In this document: piece after piece, positions 49,920-61,600 of the stretch | Layout of the letters: each line of letters begins with the position of its first letter | Position numbering within the stretch: position 1 is the stretch's first letter | Assembly (NCBI GenBank): GCA_030159075.1 | Contig: BROG01000808.1 | Coordinates: forward strand, 97,501 to 161,500 | Direction of reading: 5' to 3' | DNA from: Atrina japonica | Taxonomy: Eukaryota; Mollusca; Bivalvia; Pterioida; Pinnidae | DNA: 64,000 bases | Notes under the pieces: model-generated | What the model saw: the letters and a program-made list of their open reading frames with translations, nothing else | What the model was told of the DNA's origin: nothing | The model's database searches: none | Translations under genes and position numbers: made by a program

Positions 49920-50439
49920 CCCCCCCCCACACTTTTTTTGCAAAGATAGGCATAGGTGTTGAAAATTGGGGCTTAGCCCCCAAGACTTTTCTGGCGTGTG
50001 TGTGTTTTAAGTTGGTTTAGCCCCCCCACTTTCAATTTGCTTCCGACACCTATGTAGTGATTCTAGTCATACATGTACATGATGTAGACATAAACATGGG
50101 ATTTTGTTTAAATTTGTTGACTTTGTGATATTATATTTTGACAGGCAGTCAAGTTTTCAACACCTATGCCTATCTTTGCAAAAAAAGTGTGGGGGGGGGG
50201 GGACTAAGCCCCCCCACACTTTTTTTGCAAAGATAGGCATAGGTGTTGAAAATTGGGGCTTAGCCCCCAAGACGTTTCTGGCGTGTGTGTGTTTTAAGTT
50301 GGTTTAGCCCCCCCACTTTCAATTTGCTTCCGACACCTATGTAGTGATTCTAGTCATACATGTACATGATGTAGACATAAACATGGGATTTTGTTTAAAT
50401 TTGTTGACTTTGTGATATTATATTTTGACAGGCAGTCAA
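49920..50439. repeat. Direct duplication (offset 287 bp) joined by a palindrome
   Basis: 49920-50152 and 50207-50439 are almost identical. The sequence between them (50153-50206) is an inverted copy of the start of the repeat. It forms a 45-bp-arm palindrome (50154-50198 against 50208-50252) centred on poly-G/poly-C. A further poly-G/poly-C pair lies at 49898-49928. Confidence 0.9.
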
Positions 50440-50599
50440 ATAAAACTATGAAAGCTTAACAATGTTTTTTTTTTTTCAAATTAGTCATATTCAGTGTCCA
50501 ATTCAATTTCAGAAAAAAATAAAAAATAAAATTCGCTCCCCCGCCCCAAATCTTTTTAAAAAATGGATGAGAATCTAGCAATTTTTTTTATTATGGCCT

Positions 50600-53500
50600 A
50601 ATGGTAAAACATTCTACCTTTCCCGATACCAATGCATTATTGAAGCTACAATATGTGTGTGCCAAAAGCTACAATGTGTTTGCCAAAACTAGCTTGTTAC
50701 CTATGTTATGATTTAACCAAGAATCGTTTTATGTGGGTGAATATGTGCAATCTATCTTGGTAACATTAAGAGCATTGATTTATGAGTGTCAAGCCCCATA
50801 TGTAAGGATTTGTCTTTTTGGAGACATATTGCACTATTTTTCAACATAATATCCTTCTAGTCTATACACTATTGCCAGCGATATTTAAGAGCCTCAATGC
50901 AACTATCAAAGAAGTCCCTTTCTTGACTGTCCAGAAAGTCCTCCACTGTAGGTATGACATCATTATGTCTGGAAATGCCTTTTTCAGTTTTGGGAATAGA
51001 TGGAAGTCTGATGAAAGGAGATCAGGTGAGTAAGGAGGATTTCGAATCAATCATTAATGGCAGCCATAGCAATGACAGACTTGTGAGCAGGGCATCCTCT
51101 CCTAGTGTTGCTACTATGTCAGCATGAATAGCCTTAGGTACTAGACCTTTCTTAAATAACAAAGCTGAAAACATTCAATCAACCCTTGTATATATGTATT
51201 TGATATAAATTCACATTTAAGAAATATAATTTATTGCCAGTTTTAGTACAGGTAAAATGTAGTTATTCTCTAGATCTGTAAAACATTTAATATTTAATAT
51301 GGATTCTATTGTAGACATTGGGTACATCGAATGACCAAATCTTCAGAATTTATGAGAATTAAATCTGAACATTTCCAAAAATAACCCCGAATCTCCTGAA
51401 CTTTATTAAAACATGTATGCCCAGAATACAAAAAATGACAACTTGAATAGCAGGCCCATCAAAAACAGGGGTTGGAGGATGCTCCCCCAAATAATTTGAT
51501 AGTGAAGATTTAAACTGTATTGATATAAAAAGTTTTGTCAGAAGTGAAAAAAGCCACCCCCTCCCCCCAATAATTTAACAGTGCATGGTTCAAATTTTAT
51601 TGTCATTACACATTAATAGTTTTTGTTGTCTGCAATAAGTCAATAAAATACTGTCCTTTTCTGTAGCCACCCCCACTTCCTATGAATTCTGTTCCAACAA
51701 GCCTGTAGCATGTAGTGAGGGTTTTCATAAGAAATAAACAATATAATTATGCCGCCTTATAAAAAACAAACAAAAACCCAGATATCTATGTTGACATATT
51801 TAATTTACATTCAGATTTCTATTGATTTCTGGACATCTATCATAATACATGTTATACCTGTATAAAAAAAAATAACTCTCTTTAATTTTACCATTCTTTA
51901 AAATCACAATTGTTTCAATTGTTATGAGGAAGAATTAAGCTGTGAACAGAGATAGAAATCAGACCTAAAACAAAAGGGGAAAATAAAGATTTAACATTGC
52001 AGCAAAATTTTGAAAATGGAGGAATTCCTCCAACAGGAGGAAAATTCTCATTCCTGATAAATAAATAGAGTACAAATTGTAACAAACAAGAGAGGTCAGA
52101 AGAACATAGCTCACCGGTGGCAGCATTGTATCTCACATACTGAAATTCTGACTAAAAAGTAAGTCAAATGGTATTATCTAGGTCACAAGGTCAAATATTG
52201 TGGTACCATTGAAAAGAATGATCATAATGATTGCACATGTGAAATATTAAAGCTCTACTACAAAAAATGTAGTCTGGGGTATGACATTAGCTCTCAGAAG
52301 ATTTTGTTTTGGCGAGCTAAAAATGACAACCAACAATGCAGATAACTGTATGATATATAGTAATTAAATAATGCCAAAAGTTTAAACAGGATTTGGACAC
52401 ATTAGAATTACATTTAATGTAAAATATATACACTCTTCATTAGAGCATTGCTATGTTCTAATACAATTTAGTTGTACATTTTAAAGTGAAAAGTTACTTT
52501 CAACACAACTGATAATTTTTAATACAGAATCCTGTAAATTTCTTTGAGTTCACATATAAAACTTTCAAAAAAATATAGCTCACAAAATGATAACAATACT
52601 GGCATTTAAGAAATAATTAATCTAAATTTATTTACTTAATATTCTGTTTCTGTCAATGTTAGAATTTCGGCAATGTTGGCTTCATGTAATGTAATGATGA
52701 TATTTTAATCTACTGTAAGTCATTAGTTGTATTTATGACAATACAAATATGTGAAAATTAGCACTATGATATGAATATGTTTCTACAGGTTCATCTGTAA
52801 AGTGGTAACAGAATAAAACAAGAACACAATGACAAACCATTTTACCAGACTTCTGGATATCATAGTTTGTATTCTTACGATTGACAAAGTTTGATCATTT
52901 AACAAATTATGCAGTTTAATCTGACCCACCTTCCCTTAACGTTGCCATTTAATAACACAAGTATATCTAACAAATCATACTCCATTGGAGCATTAAATCA
53001 TTAACTTTACTTTGTCTGTAGAGGGTTTGTGCAGTTACACCAGGGGTTAATAGACCCTTTTTGGGACAGGGTCCTGTACTCTTCCAATTACGAATTTTAT
53101 AACGCAATTGGCCAAACTGGGAAAAAAGTAATATGGTCATTCAAGTCTTAAGAATAAAGACAGAAAACTTGTGTTTCTTTTAAGCTTCTCTTATTTAACT
53201 GAAAAATGGTTTTCATCTGAAGGCTTTGACCTGCAGTTCATACATGTACTAAATTCTTTTTTTTTTATTGTTTAATACTGAATGTGAATGACATGGTGAA
53301 CATTATAGGGAAATTTTTGCTCAAAATAACAGACTTTGCCTTGGTAATGGGGCATATTACCAGTTGATGATATTAATACCTGTACACATACAGTCCATAT
53401 ATACCTTGACCCACAGTCACCAAGTGTACTTAAGCTTTTAAAGCTAAAAGCACAGAATTGATCATGCAAGTGGACATTTTTGTGTATCTATCCATATTTA

Positions 53501-53717
53501 AAATTTTTGAGAAAAAAAACACACCTAATATTGTATGTGAATTAAAAAAGAATAATACAAATGTGTTTACTAAATGGTCACATCCAGAACTTTTAAAAAT
53601 AATAACTTAGTTAAAACGATGAAATAAAAGTGAGTTTGAGTATTAATTTGGTGACTTTGGGTCCTGGATAATTTTGTCAGTCAATGTAGTGCACTGATTT
53701 TCCTACATCCTACATTC
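50600..53717. other. Region between TIR element and SINE
   Basis: Apart from the mariner fragment (about 50830-51150) this is AT-rich DNA with C-rich transposon-end scraps (near 51480, 51555 and 51665). I see no host exon. Confidence 0.45.
50830..51150 (-). pseudogene. Mariner transposase, internally deleted
   Basis: The minus strand reads PKAIHADIVATLGEDA, typical of the N-terminal helix-turn-helix part, and after only about 20 codons reads NPPYSPDLLSSDFHLFPKLK, the segment with the third catalytic Asp of D,D34D mariner transposases. After a frameshift it continues VEDFLDSQERDFFD and CIEALKYRWQ. The middle of the protein (first two Asp) is gone, so the copy is dead. Confidence 0.75.
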
Positions 53718-54001
53718 GAGCTTGCCTGGCTCAGTCGGTAGCGCGCTCGACTTTTGATCACGAGACTGTGAGTTTGAGTCCAGCCAATGGCTGGTTGGTT
53801 TCCAGTCCTTCCGATGAGAAAGTACAAATCGAGGTCCCGTGTTGCAGTAGGTGTTGGCACGTTAAAGAACCCTCACTGCTCAATGGCCGTAAGTGCCAAG
53901 CATAAGCCAAAATTTGAAGCCCTTCACGGGCATTTGGTGACATCTCCATATGCGTGAAAAATTCTTGAGTGGGATGTTAAACAACAATAAACAAACAAAC
54001 C
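53718..54001 (+). mobile_element. tRNA-derived SINE, family 1, full length with 10-bp target duplication
   Basis: The head has a clear A-box (TGGCTCAGTCGGTAGC) and B-box (GAGTTTGAGTCC), then the conserved central block and an AAACAAACAAAC tail. TCCTACATTC is repeated exactly at 53708-53717 and 54002-54011. The perfect duplication and complete length point to a fairly recent insertion. Confidence 0.9.
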
Positions 54002-54011
54002 TCCTACATTC

Positions 54012-55531
54012 TGGGTCCATGGTCCGAAAATTGGGAAAATATACAACAGTTGAACTCAAACCAAATTGGGAAGTTTTGTTTATATTTTGAAAAAATACAA
54101 GATTTGTTTGCATTGAGAATGGGTGCTGTACCCAGATCCAAAATTGGCCTTGGAACGTCCCTGTTATCAAAGGTATGTTGTTTTACTCTGTCGTAGAAAG
54201 GTTCTGCAATAGCAGCTTTATAGAAAATAATGTATATCTCTCCATTTATCAATAAAAATTCTTTTACATATGTATCAAAAAATTATGTATACATTGATAT
54301 ACATCTATTTGAGTACTGTCAAAATATTTCTACAGATAGTTGTATATAAATAATAACCAATTTTTAGAAACCTGAAAAATAACTAGATAGAACATCATTT
54401 ATAATTAACATAAGAGAGAGAATCACACCTATGCAAATGGATACACCTGTGTAAGCACTTTATTTAATATACAGTGCATCACTTTTATAACTTAAAACAA
54501 TAAAAAAAAATACTGCTTTTTCCAAGTGAACATTTGTGGTGTGAGATATTAGTAAATAATTGAGCTAAAAATATTGTTCTCCTATTCAGATCTTTTGTTT
54601 CAATTCAACTCAGATTTTGGCCAAGTCAAGACAAAAAAAAAATCTGTTTTATTTACAATGCCTATATTATGAATGCCATACATGTATTGAACACATATAA
54701 CACAAAATCTCAAAACAGTTTGTTTACCTGTAAGAAATATAAACAAAAGCAAATGAAACAGCGTGCAGGCTATTCACAAAGCAAATTTAATTATTTCATT
54801 ATTTAAGGGAAGGAATAAGAGATTAACTTTATCAAAATTTAAACAATTTAAGTACAATATTTCATAGTTTCCCTTTTAGTTGCCTTTTAACCCTTGTACT
54901 GTGGGTATTTTAAACATAAATGTCTCAAATAATCCTAAAATACTACAAATGCTGAAGGATATTTCTTTGGACAGAATGTGTCCATCATTTCACGATACTT
55001 GAGCAGATGAAATGTATCTGTTATCAAGGCTCGTTAATACCTCAAATATATAGACACGATACAATGTCACTTTCTCATGATATTGGCAAGTTGATAGTCG
55101 TGATTATTATAAATATTGTGTAAAATATAGGGTAATTCACAATAAAATTGTCAAACCCTGTAATTTATCACTACAACTGCTTCTCTACCCAATGACAATG
55201 TAAAAGTCATTGAACTAAATTACCTCTCTGAAATATCAATCGAGGACGGTACTTTTTTTTCTATGCCTGTCATTTTATATGCTGTGTGGGTTTCGATTGG
55301 TCCACTACCTTGGTAAGTGTCCCTTATCATAAGGATGCACCCACTGCTGTTGAGATACTCAACATATCATAGAAGAATTTATTTCCTATCAAAAATAATA
55401 TTTCACTTCCAGTGAAGTCTTATGATCTTTGATTCATCTGATGATGAACAGTACTTTACAGCAGAGGGAGGTGAATGAAAAAACTCAACCCTGCTGTAGC
55501 TGGACATCGACATAATCAAGACAGGTGTCAA
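54012..55531. other. Region downstream of RANBP3
   Basis: AT-rich DNA with no recognisable gene. On the minus strand AATAAA occurs at 55378-55383, the likely RANBP3 poly(A) signal. Confidence 0.45.
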
Positions 55532-55654
55532 TCAAGCTCCATTACAATGACCTTTATCACCCTGTACATCTGTTATCATCAATCTGATTCTGATCTTAAA
55601 GTGAGTGATGAGGAAGTACAACAGCTTGATGAGGAGGCTGAAATCGAAAAGTAG
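55475..55654 (+). other. 59-codon ORF antisense to the last RANBP3 exon
   Basis: ATG at 55475 opens a frame MKKLNPAVAGHRHNQD... that ends in an acidic stretch SDEEVQQLDEEAEIEK. It overlaps the inferred last exon of RANBP3 on the other strand. It has no recognised homologue, no clear promoter and no hydrophobic signal, and may be chance. Confidence 0.15.
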
Positions 55655-58600
55655 CATCAATTACTGTAAACTGATGAAATTGATCACCAATAATCAGTCA
55701 AGAAGTCAAACTAGTCTCATTTCACAATTGTATGGATTTACATCTAGTAAAAAAACATTCATTCAGCAACATTACTAGTTACGAGAAGGAATGAAACTTA
55801 TGTCATAGATGATATAATAAAAGAACTATGAATGATTTTCCGATTTCCCAAGTGAGCCGCACGGACAGTAGGATTAAATAAACATAGAGAATAAACAGTA
55901 TAAAAAACACCTATAAATAATTTTATAATTCTTGGAAAACTTGCAGTTACTGCACTTTTAAAATTCTTATCCATATTCAATTGGTGTCACATATTATATA
56001 GTTTCCTGCTTAACTTATGATGCTTGTAACAGGTATGACAACAATAATATGGCCTGACTTGTAAGTAGATTTGAGAAAACAGTAATATGACCTGACTTGT
56101 GGGAAGATTTGAGGAAGCAGTTATAATACATACACGTCAATAACTTAGAGTCTAGTAATTTTACTGTCTTCACTGAACAATATTCTATGGTTTCTTTTTT
56201 GTTTCTTCATTTATATTTTGTTGTTGCTGGTTTTATTATTTTTTCATGTAAATCTTTTCAAATGAAAAAATTAAAGGATGATGAATTTTTTTGAGAGACA
56301 CTTACCATCAGTTTCTGGATCTACAACACTACTATCAGATTCTTCTCGTTTTATATTTGGAACAGCTGAAGATTCCTCAGATGGCCTATAAAGGTGTAAA
56401 AATATTCTCCATTAGTAAACAACTACATAACAGTCCTTCAAATGACTGGAGCGCAAAATTTATGATAAAATTGGTGAAGTTTCAGAGTTTGAAATCTTCA
56501 AGTCATCCATGGCACCACTCATCGTGGCTTAGTTGGTTAATACAGCTTTAGTTTTGTTTCCTTATGGGGGTCATTCTGGAACATATTTTTATTAAGTGAT
56601 TGTTCCTCACTAAGCACCAGATATACAAAGTGAAAAGAAAATGATTTTTCAAACAAATGTAAAACCAAAGGTAAGTGTCATGATAGGTGTGACAATTAGA
56701 TTTTGCAAATGTGAAATACAGTACATAAATAAAAATATATTTCATTTTTCTCTAAATGATAAGAATTAAATGATACAAAGATGTTAACTATATGTCAAAT
56801 GGTAAATAAATTTGTTGACACCAATATCAACAAGCACCTTGATTTTTTATTAACTGTGTCATCGGTACTTTCATCTGGGTCAGCTTTGCGTTTTTCTGCT
56901 GCTTTTGACCTCTCTTGATCTTCTCTAATACGTAATTGCTGAATTCGCCAATCTACTGCTCTTAGTATATTATCTGAATCTTTTGGATTTGTCTAGAAAG
57001 AAATAAAGAGACAATAAAACACAAATCCATTAGGATCTTGAAGATCTTCCCACTTGTCCTCACACTATCAACAAAATCTCTGCTTTGGGCCATACCTATT
57101 TGAACAATCAAAATATATTTTTTAATATTATTATTTCAAAAGCCAAAAAAATGCAGACCGAACAAAATTATTTTCTATCATTTTCTTAATTCTGAATCAA
57201 CTAATGCATGTGGATGATTTAATTATGAAACCTAATATTATACATTGGTTTATCCAATGCATTATTGTGATCTACACATGTAAACATTAAACTGACCATC
57301 AAATGTTTATTTAAATTTGTAAATCACTAAAATACTGTTTTAAAAGAAAGTAAAAAGGTAAACAATTCTTTAAACTTCCTCCATTAAATTTGCAATACTG
57401 TAAGTGTACGGAGAAATTGTTTCCAGATGTATTCTGCTGAAGGTCTTCAACAAAATAAATAAAAGTACAATTATGTTTGTATCGATTCAAAAAGTATAGA
57501 TTTCTTTTATACTTTTATAATTTTCAACTTACAAGAACTTACAAAAAATGTAAACCCAGTAAACATATGTTTAACTTCTGCACACAAATTTCTTTGCACA
57601 ATTTCTATAAGTTAATACATCATTGCTAAGATCAGTTAAAATATTGAAGTAATAAAACATTTTATATTTTGACTTAAAATGTATACTTTGATTGTAGTTA
57701 TATGTCTGTATGTAAATGGGTCAACACCAGGGCCTTGACCCCTGACAATCCATAAATTTGAATATTCTGGGCAAAGAATAACTTCTATCTTACAAAAAAA
57801 AAATTCAATTTGACTCGGTTAAAAACACAAAACATGGACTTTTTCAGAAGTTGTAAAACAAAAGTAAAATGATATTTATAAATTGTCGAAATGAATATGG
57901 TCAGGACTGACTCTGTGGATAGCCAATGACTAACCATATTGTCATTACCTGACTACAAAAAATTATATGTTGGCTATAAAATTTAGAGAATATTTTGGCT
58001 ACAAAATGTAATTAAAATTTATCCAAACTTGAAAACACTGAAATAAGTAGAATTAGCCACAAAGAAAATTCTTCAATCATGCACAATGTCTGTATTGTAT
58101 GTGTACAATTAAAGGAAAGACAAAAGTGTGAAACAAGAAGACAGTTTCAGAGATTTGGATGATTCCACCACATCAGCATTTAGATATTGGGGAAACTTGA
58201 GATTTAAAACTAAAATTACTTCATCTGTTTATTTCAAACAGGCTCATGTCTTCAAGACATACAAATGCCAGGTAATAATGTATTTATATTTAATCTCTAA
58301 ATTCAAGCGGTAAGGCGATTTACCGAAACGGACTTAAATTACCGAAACAAGGCCGAAACACACTTAAATTTGTAGAGCAAGATGCAAATGTCGTAATAAA
58401 TGTTGTAGAAAATATTTAAAAATGTAATTTGTAACCTGATTTATGAGTACATTATGTATTTATTGATAAATTCTGAATAACTTTCCAAAACAAGACCGAA
58501 ACACACTACATTTACCGAAACAGACAGAAACAATACTGAAACACACAAAAAACACAATTTTCTGTATGAAACCAACAAAGGCACACTGATGACCCAGTAT

Positions 58601-61600
58601 TTGGATCTATTGAGTCTTAGGCTTTTTCTTTCCTGAGTCTTGTTTCCTTACGGTTCATGGTGGTTTGATTATTTTGATGCTACTGTGCATAGATTATATC
58701 AGTCATCGAAAAAGAATATATATGGAAACACATGGCTGATGATCAAAATCATAAAAGATAACAGCTGGGACAAACCCAAATCTTGAAAGAAAAAATCTTG
58801 TGTGCAATCTCAAAACAGGTGCGGTAAAATTAATAACATTATTTGATTTTCTGACAATTAGTACAAAATTTCCAACAAACTACTAATAAAATCAGTGTGG
58901 CCTCATGAAACATGAATTTTAAAGATATTTCCTTGTAAAGTTTAACCATGTATCCAGTTTGTTACATATCATGGAGTAACAAAAATTATTTTGCATTTTT
59001 AAAGCCTGTGTGGGCTCCAGTCCAATTGGAACACAAGCTAACATTGTGAGGGAGTTTGCAAGTTTACTTGTGAAAGGCCGCTGATCTTTTCCTGAGTAAA
59101 CAGTTACCAGGTTATCCATTCCACCATTTAAAACTGGCTGTCACCAAGTAACTGAAAAACTGTTGAGTTTGGTTTCAAATTTGTATCTTTTTGCATTTCA
59201 AAACATTATTGTCGGTTCCATATCACAGGAGATGGACAAGTGAACTTGAATTATATAAGCTGCCAAATGAGCTTTATTTTCACTTGAGGGTCACCTACCA
59301 AGAATATCTTTTAAAAAATTAGTACAATTTTCAAAATTTCGTGTCAGATTATCTTCCCTTTTTTGGTTGTCTATTTTTTTCTCAAATATTATACACAACA
59401 CTCAACAATTATTTTTAAGTAACAGACCAAGGACTTAAAGCTCGAGCAAAACCTGGCTACAAAAGGTCATCAGCCTTGAACATGAAAATCTGTGAACTTT
59501 TACACATAATCAGAAATTATATCAAAGCATGTCTTAGACACCTTAGACAATTGGGAGGTAAAATATTACTACTCTAACCACATGATCACAGAGGTTTTAA
59601 ATCTCCACTGAAAGAAGGGGCATTTGAAAATTCTTCAATGAATGACAGGTTCAAATTGGTACATATAGATATAATAGATATAGAAGAGAAATTTAACTTT
59701 AACTGAGCTGAATAAGGAATGGTGGACCTAGTATGAATGAATAAGTAAAATGTTTAAAGACACATTTAGTATTAGCAATGTCAGAATACACTGCTAACAC
59801 TGAAACTAATTCGGGAATGTCCTGTTGAATATTCACAAGACTTAAATATCAAAATTGACTCACCATAATTAAAAACACTTTAATTCCATCATCTCCGTCT
59901 GTAGCTGTAATTCGAATACTTTTCTGACTAGCTCTCTCTACAGTCATACTTGGCCAAATCTTAGTATTAAGAATAACTCTTAAACACCCTTGAGTCCTCA
60001 TTACTGTTAAAAAGCAAAGAAATAATACTTAACTGAAGAATGTTTCTGAGGGCATGAATACAACTAATAAAGCTGGCTTATAAAATCTGAAATACTTTTT
60101 GGAGAGCATTTGATATAAGAGCGGAAACAAAAATTTTCCAAGTTATAAAGGGGCATAACTCTAAATGACTCAATGTCAGAATTCAGAGTCTGTCTACTGC
60201 ATCTTGTGGTTCTTAGCATTATGTACGAGTTTCAGAAAATTTTAATGAGGCAAACTAAAGTTAGGGTGCAAAAACAAAAATCAGACATCCAAGAACTGAC
60301 AGTGCAAGTTACTGTAAATCTGCATATTTTCACAAGAGCTTTTGCTTCTAAAACTAAATTTCTTGCTTAATTTTCTAACCTGATACTGAAAGTGAAATTG
60401 AAAGGAACAATGCAACAAGGGCTTAGTTTATTATTGGCTAGCTGATGTTACCAGCAATCTAAAAACCCTAACATGCCTTATATTTCAAAATAAAACAATA
60501 TTTTGTAAGGGCGTGTAGGATATTGCAATTTTTCAAATTTTTTGTTGCCATCAATACACAAATATTTGGTTAAAATCATTAAAAGTAGTTTTCACTCTGT
60601 CAATTGGCGGATGTAAATGGGTCATCAGTTATAACTAATGTTAGACAGCGATCTGCGTCGACAATTGCTTCATCGTGGAACTTATGACCTATACGGATTC
60701 AGGAGATTAAAAATATGTATTATATGTATTATCTTTGAATTTTCAATTTATAACAATTTGAAACATAATTGAATAAGAAACATCTGTTAAATTTCATAAA
60801 ACATTGTTTCAAAGAAGATGCGCTGGGTTAATCACAAGCTAACAGACTTGATGTTGCTAATACATCTCTGCAAGCAACAAGAACATCAAATGAAAATTGA
60901 TCAACTTACTTATTCTCGACTGAAATTCAGTTGGTGTAGGAGTTCGAAAATCATTTAATCTCAAAAGTCCACGTCCTCTCTCCACCCAATTCTGATTTTG
61001 AGCATCAAATAGAAATAATTTACCACTTGCCTGAAAGATTACAAATATACAAGATATGAAAATTAATATGACATTGATGAATTCCTGACTGAAATTTCCC
61101 AGAAACAAACTAAAATTGAAATTGTTTTTTGGAGGGTTAAGATCTCAGATGTTGACCATACTAATTTTGAGGGCTAAGATCTCAGATGTTGACCATACTA
61201 ATTCAATATAACCATTCAATTCCTGTTTTCAAACACAAACATCTGAAAAAAAAACAAATATGCATCGTCATGCTGTTTTAAATGTTAACTGCGTCTTGTC
61301 CACTGTTTTCATACTGCGTCATAAAAGATTAAAAATATCAACAACAAAAAAACAAAGCAATCAGGCCTACTAAATAAGAGAACGAAAAATAAAAGCAACA
61401 ACAACGAAAGAGATGTTACCAAAAACTAAACAAGACACAAAAATATATGTGTATTCACACACTACGATAATGTCTACTAGAACTTGCCACTTTTCAAAAT
61501 TATACTGTTAAAATAAACAAACCCTTATTGTTGGAAACTTGAACTTGGGCAGTTGATTAGCCAATTACAATATTTTTAGACCAATCTTGAAAATAATTAG

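Larger units (their letters stand above)
48740..50599. mobile_element. 1.9-kb element with inverted ends
   Basis: Left end AGGCCATAATAAAAAAAAATCC with TAGATTCTCATCC is mirrored at the right (GGATGAGAATCTAGCAATTT, then TTATTATGGCCT ending at 50599). TGGTA occurs within two bases of both ends. Inside are a CCAAT-bearing inverted repeat (48949-49041), a short coding-looking exon (49354-49590) and a 287-bp-offset duplication with a palindrome (49920-50439). No complete transposase is visible. Confidence 0.55.

Noticed and set aside
53718..53790. SINE head considered as a functional tRNA gene
   Set aside because: A and B boxes are present, but the acceptor stem does not close and the sequence continues into the SINE body.
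53758..54252. Minus-strand frames MEMSPNARE... and neighbours
   Set aside because: They run through the SINE at 53718-54001 and its flank.
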